From Azoarcus sp. PA01 (lineage in GTDB: Bacteria > Pseudomonadota > Gammaproteobacteria > Burkholderiales > Rhodocyclaceae), in NCBI GenBank assembly GCA_001274695.2, contig LARU01000002.1:2232001-2296000 (forward strand): a stretch of DNA of 64,000 nt. The letters are read 5' to 3'. Shown here in pieces: positions 9,578 to 18,200 of this stretch. A model generated the notes under the pieces. That model did no database searches, was not told the DNA's origin, and saw only the letters and a program-made list of their open reading frames with translations. The translations under genes were made by a program, and so were the position numbers. Numbering within the stretch: position 1 is the first letter of the stretch; every line of letters starts with the position of its first letter.

Positions 9578-9883
9578 GGGCCTGTCTCCTTCCTCGTCGC
9601 ATCACGTCGACTTGACGTATGGATTAAGTGGATGAACTGCGTATGCCTATTGAAGCACTCCGGCGGGGAAAACTCATGCACGTATTCATCCGCTTACAGT
9701 CTCGCCGGGGCAGCGACCGAGCCCTGCCGTCCACGCTGCCTGTTGCCGTCTGCGACCTGTTGCGAGGGGAGCCGGGGGCGCATTGTGGCGCCATTGACGC
9801 AGGCTCGTGCGGTGCCCCGCAGCGTGCGCAAGATTGATTTGAGGCAGGGGCGAAATCGCGCGCGGTGCCCGCCCGCCCGGCTT

Positions 9884-10705
9884 TCAGCGGTGGCCCTTGG
9901 CGGACGGCCATGGGTCGTCGCGATCCTCGCGGCGCTGATCGAGCCGGTGCCGGATGCGCTGCGCCAGCGGCCCCAGGCCGAACGGATGATCGAGTGCGAG
10001 CGCCCGGGCGCGCTCGAGCAGTTGCGCCCGGCCCGGCGGAAAATGCCGATCCTTGCTCGCGAACACGATGCGGTTCGAGTCTTCGTCGGCGCGCACGGCG
10101 ACCATCCTGCCGTCGAAGCTGTCGCGGATGCGCGACGCATAAAGCCCGTAGCGTCGGTCGCCCGACCACAGGTTCACCACCATCATGCCGCCTTCCGCCA
10201 GCGTCGCGCAGCAGTGATCGTAGAAGCCGGCCGAGCACAGTTGCTCCGGCATTCCGGCGGCATCGAAGCCGTCGACGAGAAGCACGTCCGGCGCTTCGCC
10301 GGGGTCGCGCACGTATTCGGCGCCGTCGCGACACACCACCTGTAAACGCGGCCCGTCCGGCGGGATTCCGAACGCATCGCGAAGGGCGATCACTTCCGGG
10401 TTGATTTCGACGGCGGTGACGCGGGTTGCGGGCATCGTCTTGAGGCAGTATTTGAGCAGCGAGCCGCCGCCGAGGCCGATCATCGCGACATGACGCGGCG
10501 CGGCGTGGAACAGCAGGAAGCCCATCATCGTGCGGGTGTAGTCGAGCGCGAGCGCGTCCGGATCGTCGAGCGCCATCTGGCTCTGGATCGTCAGCCCATC
10601 GAACTGCAGCGTGCGCTGGCCGTCGGCGTCGACGACGAACGGATGACCGTCGCCGCGCAGCGCCAGCAAACTGCACCAGCCCAGAAAGGTCTCGCTGTCG
10701 CTCAC
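9884..10705 (-). CDS. Spermidine-synthase-like methyltransferase-fold protein
   Basis: A soluble protein of 273 residues with the spermidine synthase / Rossmann methyltransferase fold. The cofactor loop is MIGLGGGSLLKY, followed by the acidic ribose-binding EINPEV and the central DVLLVDGFDA. The start is a GTG at 10705 with a perfect AAGGAGG 7 bases upstream. No S-adenosylmethionine decarboxylase or arginine/ornithine decarboxylase gene is nearby, and the usual GGGDG spermidine-synthase loop is altered to GGGSL. A true polyamine function is therefore uncertain. It lies upstream of the Wzz-like gene on the same strand, separated by about 300 bp, and is divergent from the ribbon-helix-helix gene. 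Confidence 0.75.
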   Translation of the reverse strand: MSDSETFLGWCSLLALRGDGHPFVVDADGQRTLQFDGLTIQSQMALDDPDALALDYTRTMMGFLLFHAAPRHVAMIGLGGGSLLKYCLKTMPATRVTAVEINPEVIALRDAFGIPPDGPRLQVVCRDGAEYVRDPGEAPDVLLVDGFDAAGMPEQLCSAGFYDHCCATLAEGGMMVVNLWSGDRRYGLYASRIRDSFDGRMVAVRADEDSNRIVFASKDRHFPPGRAQLLERARALALDHPFGLGPLAQRIRHRLDQRREDRDDPWPSAKGHR

Positions 10706-10777
10706 CCGCGGCCTCCTTGCGTTTGCCCATTGCGCTCGCAACAGGTGCACATTACATTGCAAACAATCGCACGCTCA

Positions 10778-10796
10778 ATGTTAATTTCATGTTAAT
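10778..10796 (+). promoter_or_regulatory. Candidate operator: ATGTTAAT direct repeat
   Basis: Two exact copies of ATGTTAAT (10778-10785 and 10789-10796) start 11 bp apart, about one helical turn. They sit in an AT-rich patch of otherwise GC-rich DNA, just before the ribbon-helix-helix gene. Ribbon-helix-helix dimers commonly bind tandem sub-sites with such spacing near their own promoters, so autoregulation is a reasonable inference. It could also act on the divergent gene at 10705. Confidence 0.35.
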
Positions 10797-10800
10797 CGAT

Positions 10801-10986
10801 ATGAAAGAAAACCGCACTGCCCGCCTGACCCTGCTGATCGATCCGCAGAAGAAGAAGCTCTTCGAGGAAATCTGCGCGAGCAAGGACCTGACGCCGTCGC
10901 AGGTCGTGCGCCGCCTGATCCGCCAGTACGTCCAGGAGAACGCGGGCAGCCGGGAGTTGCCCGACTGGCTGAAGGACAACGATTGA
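10801..10986 (+). CDS. Small ribbon-helix-helix (CopG/Arc-type) protein
   Basis: A 61-residue protein with a beta-strand plus two-helix pattern: strand ARLTLLIDP, helix KKKLFEEICASKD, turn LTPS, helix QVVRRLIRQYV. This fits ribbon-helix-helix DNA-binding proteins that act as repressors or antitoxins. The ATG at 10801 is the chosen start; an in-frame ATG at 10789 (adding four residues) lies inside the upstream direct repeat, and neither has a clear ribosome site. No toxin gene directly follows. The Phd/VapC pair begins about 90 bp downstream and has its own antitoxin. Confidence 0.65.
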   Translation: MKENRTARLTLLIDPQKKKLFEEICASKDLTPSQVVRRLIRQYVQENAGSRELPDWLKDND

Positions 10987-11074
10987 CACTGCTTCCGGCC
11001 CCACGTCGCTACTTTGAACGTGGCCTCCGCCCGCGTATCATTTGACCAGTTTTATGACCAACAGGGAGCAGGTC

Positions 11075-11308
11075 ATGCGCACAGTCAGTCTGGCGGAAGC
11101 CAAAGCGCATTTCAGCGAACTCGTTACTCAGGTCGCCGGAGGCGAAGAAGTGGTGATTACCCGGCACGGGCAGCCCATCGTCCGCCTGAGCGGGGTCGAG
11201 AAGACGAAAGTGCCGCTTGCCTCTCGCGCGCGATTTCGCGCCCAGTTGCAACGTCTCGAACACCCCTCCGCGACCCTGATTCGCAGCCTGCGCGACGAAG
11301 AGCGCTGA
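11075..11308 (+). CDS. Phd/YefM-type antitoxin
   Basis: A 77-residue antitoxin of the Phd/YefM family. The N-terminal DNA-binding fold reads TVSLAEAKAHFSELV, then GEEVVITRHGQPIVRL, both hallmarks of the family. The C-terminal tail (residues 45-77) is Arg-rich and would wrap the toxin. The start at 11075 has GGGAGCAGG upstream; an upstream in-frame ATG at 11042 lacks such a site. The stop is 1 bp before the toxin ATG, so expression is coupled. Antitoxins of this type usually repress their own promoter together with the toxin. Confidence 0.9.
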   Translation: MRTVSLAEAKAHFSELVTQVAGGEEVVITRHGQPIVRLSGVEKTKVPLASRARFRAQLQRLEHPSATLIRSLRDEER

Positions 11309-11309
11309 G

Positions 11310-11741
11310 ATGCTCTATCTGGACACCAGTTTCGTCGCCCCCTTGGTGTTGAATGAGGACGTGAGTCCACAAGTCGAAGCATTCCTGATAGAACAGGCGG
11401 CCGGGAGTCTCGCGGTCAGCCAATGGACGCGCGTCGAGTTTTGCAGCCTGATGGCCCGGGAAGTGCGGATGAAACACTTCAGTACCCAGACCGCAGAAGC
11501 GGTCATCGCGGAGTTCGAGACACTGCTTCAGGAGTCCTGTCAGGTCTGGCTGCCCAGCGCAGCCGACTATGAACTGGCCAGGACGTTGCTCGTCCGATTC
11601 GACACGGGCTTGCGCGGCGGCGATGCGCTGCATCTGGCCATCGCCAGGAACCAGCGGGCAGACAAAATCCTGACCCTCGACGAAGGCCTCCTCAAAGCCG
11701 CCAAACTTCTGAAAATTCCGGCCGGGCGCGGCATCCGTTAG
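11310..11741 (+). CDS. VapC-type PIN-domain toxin (ribonuclease)
   Basis: A 143-residue PIN-domain nuclease and the toxin partner of the preceding antitoxin. The acidic metal-binding residues are all present: D5 in YLDTSF, E43 in RVEF, D105 in RGGDALHLA and D124 in LDEGL. VapC enzymes cut specific RNAs, often initiator tRNA or rRNA, when freed from antitoxin. The pairing of a Phd-type antitoxin with a PIN toxin is common in proteobacteria. Both genes look intact. The pair sits in the segment that separates trpE from trpG, next to a transposase remnant. Confidence 0.9.
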   Translation: MLYLDTSFVAPLVLNEDVSPQVEAFLIEQAAGSLAVSQWTRVEFCSLMAREVRMKHFSTQTAEAVIAEFETLLQESCQVWLPSAADYELARTLLVRFDTGLRGGDALHLAIARNQRADKILTLDEGLLKAAKLLKIPAGRGIR

Positions 11742-11774
11742 CACTTCGTGATCCACCGCAGGCTGGAGCGCGTC

Positions 11775-12029
11775 ATGACACCCCTGCACGAACTGTTGAG
11801 CCGCATCCGCTGGGACGAGGCCTTCGGCGCCGCGCAGTTCGAGCTCGGCTATTACGACCGGGTCGAGCGCCGCATCGTCCGCGTCGATCTGCGCGACCTG
11901 TCGTTCGACCCCGAAAACCGCGCGATGCTCAGGCTCGTCGACGACGAAGGCCACACGCGCAGTTTTCCGCTGCATAGGGTGAAGCAAGTATTCCGCAATG
12001 ATCGCCTGATCTGGCAGCGGGAACGCTGA
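11775..12029 (+). CDS. DUF504 (UPF0248) family protein
   Basis: An 84-residue protein matching the DUF504 pattern: RIRWDEAFG, then FELGYYDRVERR and the C-terminal FPLHRVKQVFRNDRLIWQR. The family is small and found in archaea and bacteria. Its role is not established; the Arg/Asp-rich surface would suit RNA binding, but that is speculation. The start at 11775 follows GGAGCGCGTC; a GTG at 11748 in the same frame would add nine residues. It begins 33 bp after the toxin gene and may be co-transcribed with it. Confidence 0.75.
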   Translation: MTPLHELLSRIRWDEAFGAAQFELGYYDRVERRIVRVDLRDLSFDPENRAMLRLVDDEGHTRSFPLHRVKQVFRNDRLIWQRER

Positions 12030-12046
12030 GGCGCCGTCCAGCTACG

Positions 12047-12398
12047 TCAATTCTGGCTGTCGTAGATCGCGTCCTCGATCCCCTCGTCCGACAACCCGAA
12101 GCACTGCTGTGCCACCTACGTCCGCAGCATCCGCGCCATACCCACCGGCGCCCGACCGCGGCCTTCGCCCTTCGGATAGAACCCCCGATCTCGGCGCCCC
12201 GCGCCGCCCACGGCGTCACCGCCTCGACCTCGGCGCGCAACCGGTCGCGCCGCGTCTGCTTCTTCTTGGCAGCGTACTCCAGCTCGGAAGAGCTCGATTG
12301 CGTCGGTTCAGGTCTCGTCGTCGGTCAACAGCCGCCATTATCTCAAAGGCATGCCAGCCGCGGACCGGTGACGGGGAAAAAATCAGCGGTTCCTTAAG
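12047..12398 (-). pseudogene. Remnant of an IS5-type transposase
   Basis: Degraded N-terminal part of an IS5-family transposase on the minus strand. One frame (about 12297-12180) reads YAAKKKQTRRDR then EVEAVTPWA. After a frame change the next segment reads YPKGEGRGRAPVGMARMLR, then an in-frame TAG where the family has an aromatic residue, then QQCFGLSDEGIEDAIYDSQ and a TGA at 12047. The catalytic DDE region is missing. At about 12378-12398 the minus strand reads GGAACCGCTGATTT, which resembles an IS5-type terminal repeat, so this may be the outer end of the element; no second end was found. It is a dead fragment with a frameshift, a stop and a truncation. Confidence 0.75.
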
Positions 12399-12783
12399 GT
12401 TCATCGCCTTTGGACCCACTGCGAGTGAAACCTGGCCGTGCCCAGCGCGATGACCGGCTCTGCCAGCCGCTGTTGCTCAAGGCCGAGAGGATTGTTGGCG
12501 ATGGCAACGTGACGGCAGCCGCGAAATGAGCCTGACGACGCCTCCATGTGGGGTCGCATCGGATTCGATACAATCCAATCCTATGTCCGCGTTTTCCTCA
12601 TCCTCTGCGGCTCTCCATCGTCGGCGCTGGCGAAAGCCTGCCGCCTGATTGACCTGTTGCGCCTGTGTGGGCGCGCGAGCCTCCCCTTCTGCGTGTGACC
12701 CTGCCTTGTCCAGTGCGCAAGAAAGGGGGTGTCCAAATGAGGATTGTGGTAAAAAAGAAATAAATCAATAGGATGCATCGAAT
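12399..12783. other. Intergenic region upstream of trpG
   Basis: About 385 bp between the transposase remnant and trpG. It is less GC-rich than its surroundings, with an A/T stretch at 12750-12775 directly before trpG. It must hold the promoter for trpG-trpD-trpC, because the upstream trpE is far away. A TACAAT hexamer at 12569-12574 is a possible -10 box but has no convincing -35. No leader peptide with Trp codons was seen here, unlike upstream of trpE. Confidence 0.4.
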
Positions 12784-13350
12784 ATGCTGCTGATGATCGA
12801 CAACTACGACAGCTTCACCTACAACCTCGTCCAGTATTTCGGCGAGCTCGGGGCGGACGTCAAGGTGTATCGCAACGACGAGATCACGCTCGAACAGCTC
12901 GCGCTGATGAAACCCGCGCAGCTGGTGATTTCGCCCGGTCCGTGCACGCCGGCCGAAGCGGGAATCTCGGTCGCGGCGATCCGCGAGTTCGCCGGCAAGC
13001 TGCCGATCCTGGGCGTGTGCCTCGGGCACCAGAGCATCGGCGCGGCGTTCGGCGGCCGGGTCGTCCATGCGCAGCGCCCGATGCACGGCAAGACGTCGCC
13101 GGTGTTCCACGAAGGGCAGGGGGTGTTTCGTGCGTTGCCGAACCCGGTGACCTGCACCCGCTATCATTCGCTCGCGATCGAACGCGACAGCCTGCCCGAC
13201 TGTCTCGAGATTACGGCGTGGACCGAAGACGGCGAGATCATGGGCGTGCGGCACCGCACGCTCGCGGTCGAAGGGGTGCAGTTCCACCCCGAGTCGATCC
13301 TCTCCGACCACGGCCACCAGCTGCTGCGGAACTTCCTCGAACAGAACTGA
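12784..13350 (+). CDS. trpG: Anthranilate synthase component II (glutamine amidotransferase)
   Basis: Class I glutamine amidotransferase subunit of 188 residues that supplies ammonia to TrpE. The catalytic triad is C79 in LGVCLGHQ with H168 and E170 in QFHPES. The N-terminal [11 protein letters not shown] and SPGPCTP are diagnostic. PabA, the folate counterpart, is nearly identical, and one protein often serves both roles; the trpD-trpC neighbours favour TrpG. AGGAT lies upstream of the ATG. It is followed 65 bp later by trpD. Confidence 0.95.
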   Translation: MLLMIDNYDSFTYNLVQYFGELGADVKVYRNDEITLEQLALMKPAQLVISPGPCTPAEAGISVAAIREFAGKLPILGVCLGHQSIGAAFGGRVVHAQRPMHGKTSPVFHEGQGVFRALPNPVTCTRYHSLAIERDSLPDCLEITAWTEDGEIMGVRHRTLAVEGVQFHPESILSDHGHQLLRNFLEQN

Positions 13351-13415
13351 AACCGGCGCCGGGACGCCGCGAAACGCTCCCGCCCACTTTTACGAATTGC
13401 TCCTACAGGCCCGCC

Positions 13416-14447
13416 ATGACCATCACCGCCCAGGAAGCGCTGCAGCGCACGATCGACCACCGCGAGATTTTCTATGACGAGATGCTGTCGCTGATGCGCC
13501 AGATCATGGCTGGCGAGATCTCGCCGGTGATGACTGCGGCGATCCTCACCGGCCTGCGCGTCAAGAAGGAGACGATCGGCGAGATCACCGCGGCAGCGAC
13601 GGTGATGCGCGAGATGTCGACGCCGGTGCGCGTGCCGGGCGCGGACCAGAACTTCCTCGATGTCGTCGGCACCGGCGGCGACGGTGCCAACACGTTCAAT
13701 ATCTCGACGACGACGATTTTCGTCGCCGCCGCCGGCGGCGCGCGCGTCGCCAAGCATGGCGGGCGCAGCGTGTCGTCGAAAAGCGGCGCTGCCGACGTGC
13801 TCGAGGCGCTCGGCGTGAAGCTCGGCCTGACGCCGGAGCAGGTTGCCGAATCGATCGAGGCGACCGGCATCGGCTTCATGTACGCGCCGGCCCACCACAG
13901 CGCGATGAAGAACGTCGCGCCGGTGCGCCGCGAAATGGGGGTGCGCACGATCTTCAACATCCTCGGGCCGCTGACGAACCCGGCCGGTGCGCCGAACACG
14001 CTGATGGGCGTGTTCCATCCCGACCTCGTCGGCATCCAGGCGCGGGTGATGCAGCGCCTCGGCGCGGATCACGTGCTCGTCGTCCATGGGCTGGACGGCA
14101 TGGACGAAGTGAGCCTCGGCGCGGCGACGATGGTCGGCGAGCTCAAGGACGGCGAAATCCGCGAATACCAGATTCACCCGGAGGACTTCGACCTGCAGAT
14201 GGTCGGCAGCCGCAACCTGCGGGTCGAGACCGCCGACGAATCGAAAGCGATGTTGCTCGGCGTGCTCGACAACCAGGCCGGTCCGGCGCGCGAAATCGTC
14301 ATCCTCAATGCTGGTGTCGCGCTCTACACCGCGAACCTCGTCGATTCGATCGACCTCGGCATCCGGCGCGCACGTGAGCTGATCGAGAGCGGCGCGGCGC
14401 GCGCGAAGCTCGACGAGTTCATCGCCTTCAACCGCAAGTTCGCGTGA
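13416..14447 (+). CDS. trpD: Anthranilate phosphoribosyltransferase
   Basis: Transfers the phosphoribosyl group of PRPP to anthranilate in the second step of the tryptophan branch. The 343 residues match the family. The PRPP loop [14 protein letters not shown], the [21 protein letters not shown] segment that binds anthranilate and PRPP, and GPLTNPAG are all intact. The chosen ATG at 13416 starts the conserved helix [11 protein letters not shown]; the frame is open further upstream through trpG but has no better site. Its stop overlaps or abuts the trpC start, so the two are co-expressed. Confidence 0.96.
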   Translation: MTITAQEALQRTIDHREIFYDEMLSLMRQIMAGEISPVMTAAILTGLRVKKETIGEITAAATVMREMSTPVRVPGADQNFLDVVGTGGDGANTFNISTTTIFVAAAGGARVAKHGGRSVSSKSGAADVLEALGVKLGLTPEQVAESIEATGIGFMYAPAHHSAMKNVAPVRREMGVRTIFNILGPLTNPAGAPNTLMGVFHPDLVGIQARVMQRLGADHVLVVHGLDGMDEVSLGAATMVGELKDGEIREYQIHPEDFDLQMVGSRNLRVETADESKAMLLGVLDNQAGPAREIVILNAGVALYTANLVDSIDLGIRRARELIESGAARAKLDEFIAFNRKFA

Positions 14448-14455
14448 GCGCAACG

Positions 14456-15244
14456 ATGAGCGACATCCTCGACAAAATCCTCGCGGTCAAGCGCGACGAA
14501 GTCGCCAAAGGCCGCGCGGCACGCCCTCTCGCACAAGTCCGTGCCGAAGCCGAAGCGCTCGCTGCGCCGCGCGATTTCGTCGGCGCGATCGGCGCGAAGA
14601 TCGCCGCCGGAGACGCTGCGGTGATCGCCGAGATCAAGAAGGCGAGCCCGTCGAAAGGGGTGATCCGCGAGGATTTCCGCCCCGCCGAGATCGCGCTGCA
14701 GTACGAGCGCGGCGGCGCCGCGTGTCTGTCGGTGCTGACCGACCGGCAGTTCTTCCAGGGGGCGCCGGCGTATCTGCAGGCAGCGCGGGCGGCCTGCGGC
14801 CTGCCGGTGCTGCGCAAGGATTTTCTCGTCGACCCGTGGCAGGTGTATGACGCGCGCGCGATGGGCGCGGATGCGGTGCTGCTGATCGTCGCAGCGCTCG
14901 AGCTCGCGGTGATGCGCGATATGGAAGCGATTGCTGCGAGCCTCGGCATGGCGGTGCTCGTTGAGGCGCACGACGCGGCCGAGCTCGATGTCGCGCTGCA
15001 GCTCTCGACGCCGCTCGTCGGCATCAACAACCGCAACCTGCGCACCTTCGACGTCAGCCTGCAGACGACGCTCGATCTGCTCGCGCGCGTCCCGGCCGGG
15101 CGCATCGTCGTCACCGAATCGGGCATCCTCGCGCCCGCGGACGTCGCGCTGATGCGGGCGAACGCGGTCAATGCTTTCCTCGTCGGCGAAGCGTTCATGC
15201 GCGTGCCGGACCCGGGCGAGGGATTGCGCGCGCTGTTCGGCTGA
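14456..15244 (+). CDS. trpC: Indole-3-glycerol phosphate synthase
   Basis: TIM-barrel decarboxylating cyclase making indole-3-glycerol phosphate. It is 262 residues as a stand-alone TrpC, with no fused TrpF. Motifs are the N-terminal [13 protein letters not shown], the catalytic [33 protein letters not shown] and NNRNLRTF, then ESGI near the end. The ATG at 14456 gives the usual N-terminus; a GTG at 14444 overlapping the trpD stop is an alternative that adds four residues. It is followed 12 bp later by tamB. Confidence 0.95.
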   Translation: MSDILDKILAVKRDEVAKGRAARPLAQVRAEAEALAAPRDFVGAIGAKIAAGDAAVIAEIKKASPSKGVIREDFRPAEIALQYERGGAACLSVLTDRQFFQGAPAYLQAARAACGLPVLRKDFLVDPWQVYDARAMGADAVLLIVAALELAVMRDMEAIAASLGMAVLVEAHDAAELDVALQLSTPLVGINNRNLRTFDVSLQTTLDLLARVPAGRIVVTESGILAPADVALMRANAVNAFLVGEAFMRVPDPGEGLRALFG

Positions 15245-15256
15245 GCTGGACCGACG

Positions 15257-18200
15257 ATGGCGCCCGCAGTCGAGACTTCGGTGCGGCGCCCATTTTTCCG
15301 CATCGCGGCCGGACTGCTGCTCGTCGTGCTGCTGCTCGTCGTGGCAGCGGCGCTGTTCGCGACGTGGCTGGTGCGCACTGAATCCGGCCTACGCCTTGCC
15401 GCCGACGCGGTCGGACGCCTGAGCGGCGGGCAGGTCGTCGTCGAGAACGCGGCCGGTCGTCTCGCCGGGCCGCTCCGGATCGGCGCGCTGCGCGTCGCCA
15501 CCCCGGACCTGCGGCTGCGGCTCGACAACCTGGCGCTGCAGTGGAACCCTGTGGCGCTGCTGTTCGACCGCCATCTCGACATCGCGTCGGTCACGATCGA
15601 CGAAGTCACGCTGGCACGTCGCCCCGCTGACGCGCCCGCTCCCTCCCAAGGTCCTCCGGCAACGCTCGAACTGCCGTTCTCGCTGTCGTTGCGGGCGCTG
15701 CAGGTCGGACGCGTCGCGGTGCTCGACTGGCCGGCCGAAGGGGCCAATGCGGCGCCGGCCGAGGCAGTGAAGTTCGAACTCTCGTCGCTCGCGGCTACGC
15801 TCGCGAGCGACGGGCGGCACCATCGGATCGAAGCCCTCTCCGCGACGCTGCCGTTCGGCCAGGCGAGCCTGTCCGGCGAAATCGACGGCGGCGCGGCGCC
15901 GTTCGCGCTGTCGGCGAGCGGCGCGCTGCAAGGCGAGCGCGCTGGCCATGCCTACACGCTGAACCTTCGCGCCGATGGCGACCTCGTCGCTCCGCACCTG
16001 CTTGTCGAAGCTGAAGGCGCAGGGCTATCCGGCAGCGCGGATATCCTCGCCGCGCCGTTCGAGCCGGTGCCGCTGCGCCGCCTGCGCGCCGCGCTCGGCG
16101 ATCTCGACCCGTCCGCGTTCCAGCCGGACGCGCCGAAGGCCGCGCTGCGTGTCGAAGCCGACCTCACGTCCGCTCCCGGCGAAGCGTGGGTGCTCTCGGG
16201 GCCGATCACGATCGAGAACCGTGCGCCCGGTACGCTCGACCGCAACGCGGTGCCGGTCGAGCGCATCGCGGCGCAACTGCGCTGGACGCCGACCGAAACA
16301 AGTGCCGATTCGCTGCTCGTCGAGCTGCCCGGCGCCGGCACCGTCGCCGGAAACGTCCACTGGTCGCCGGACACCGGCACCGCATTCGGACGCGTGACCG
16401 CGATGCTGCAGCTCGCTGGCATCGATCCCGCCCGGCTCGACGCGCGACTGCCGAAAAGCGAAGTCGCCGGCACCGTCGAAGCGGCAGGCGACGCGTCGCG
16501 GCAGACGGCGCAGCTCGAACTGCGCGTCGGCGCCGCGCGGATTCGTGCCGACGGCGAACTGACGGCGACGGACGACGGTGCGCAAACGCTTGTCGCAACC
16601 GGCCAGCTTGCGGCGTTCGATCCGCACGCGCTGCTTGGCCGCGCGCCTGTCGCGAACCTGAACATGAGCTTCGAACTGCGGGGTGAACTGGGTGAGCCGC
16701 GGCGTTTCGACGTCCGCTGGCAACTGCAGCCGAGCCGGCTCGAAGGCCGGCCGCTGAACGGAAACGGCCACGTCGTCATCGATGGCGAGCGGCTCGCCGA
16801 CAGCGACATCGACCTGACGCTCGCGCGCAACCGGGTGCAGGTGAAAGGCGCGTGGGGCGGGCGCGGCGACGAGCTGCAGATCGACGTTGATGCACCGGCG
16901 CTCGCCGCGCTCGGCGATGAATTCGGTGGCCGCGCGCGCCTCCAAGGGACCGTCAGCGGCACGCTCGAGCGCCCCGGCGCGAGGTTCGACCTGTCGGCGA
17001 CGGCGCTGCGCGTGCCGGGCGGGCTGCGGGTCGCGGGAGTCGACGCGCACGGCCGGTTCGCCGACGGCATCGACGGGCCACTCGAACTCGCGCTCGACGT
17101 CAGCGGATTGGGCCGCGGCGAGGACGAGAACCTCATCGACCGCGCGAAGCTCGGCGTCAGCGGGAAAGGCACGGAGCACGTCATCGACTTCACGGCGAGC
17201 GGCCTCGAGGACGACACGGTGCGCATGCGCCTCGAAGGCAGGCTCGTGAGGACGCCCGAGGCTGGCGGTTCGGCAAACGCCGCAGGCGGGGCCCGAGGGG
17301 CAGCCAAACCCGACTCCGCGCCGCCCGCCGATCCGCGCGCGCGCTTCGCGTGGCAGGGGCGTGCGACGACGCTCGAAACCGGTGGGCGTTTCGAAGCGCG
17401 GCTGACTTCGCCGGCGCAGCTCCAGGTCGGGGCCGAACGCATCGCGCTCGGGACGGCGACGTTCGACGCCGGCGAGCGCGGCCGCATCCGGCTCGACGAA
17501 ACGCAATGGACGCCGCAGTCGATCGCCGCCCGCGGTTCGCTGACCGGGCTCGCGCTGCGCCTCGCGAGCCGGCCCGACGGACGCAGCGAAGGGCGCCGCG
17601 AAGGGAGTGTTGGGCGCGAGCGCGGCGCGCTGGTGCTCGGGGCCGAATGGGACGTGCAGCTCGGGCAGAGCGCGAACGGCAGGGCGCGCGTGTACCGCGA
17701 GTCGGGCGACCTGAGCGTCAGCGGCGAGCTCCCGGCGCGGCTCGGCCTCGAACATCTCGAAGCCCGACTGACTGCGCGCGACAACCGCCTCGCGCTGTCG
17801 CTCGACGCGCGAGGCTCCGAACTCGGCGAACTGGTCGGTTCGGCGACCGCGCTCGCCGAACGCGACGCGGACGCGGGCTGGCGGCTCGTGCCGGACGCGG
17901 CGCTGCTCGGCTCGGCGCGGCTGGAAATGCCGTCGATCGCGTGGCTCGGGCGCCTGATGCAGGAAAACATCGTCACCGGCGGCAGCCTCGCGGCCGATTT
18001 CGCGCTCGCCGGCACGGCGGCCGATCCGCGCGCGAGCGGCAGCGTCGACGGACGCGGGCTGTCGGTCGCCCTCGTCGACGAAGGGCTGCAGCTGAGCGGG
18101 GGGGAACTGCGCGCGGAGTTCGACCGCGACCGGCTGCGCCTCGTCCGCCTCGAGTTCGTGTCGCCAAATCGCGTCCGGCCCGCCGACGGGCGCGTGCCGG

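Noticed and set aside
12109..12453. Plus-strand open frame of 114 codons
   Set aside because: It is Pro/Arg-rich, has no ribosome site and lies over the minus-strand transposase remnant.
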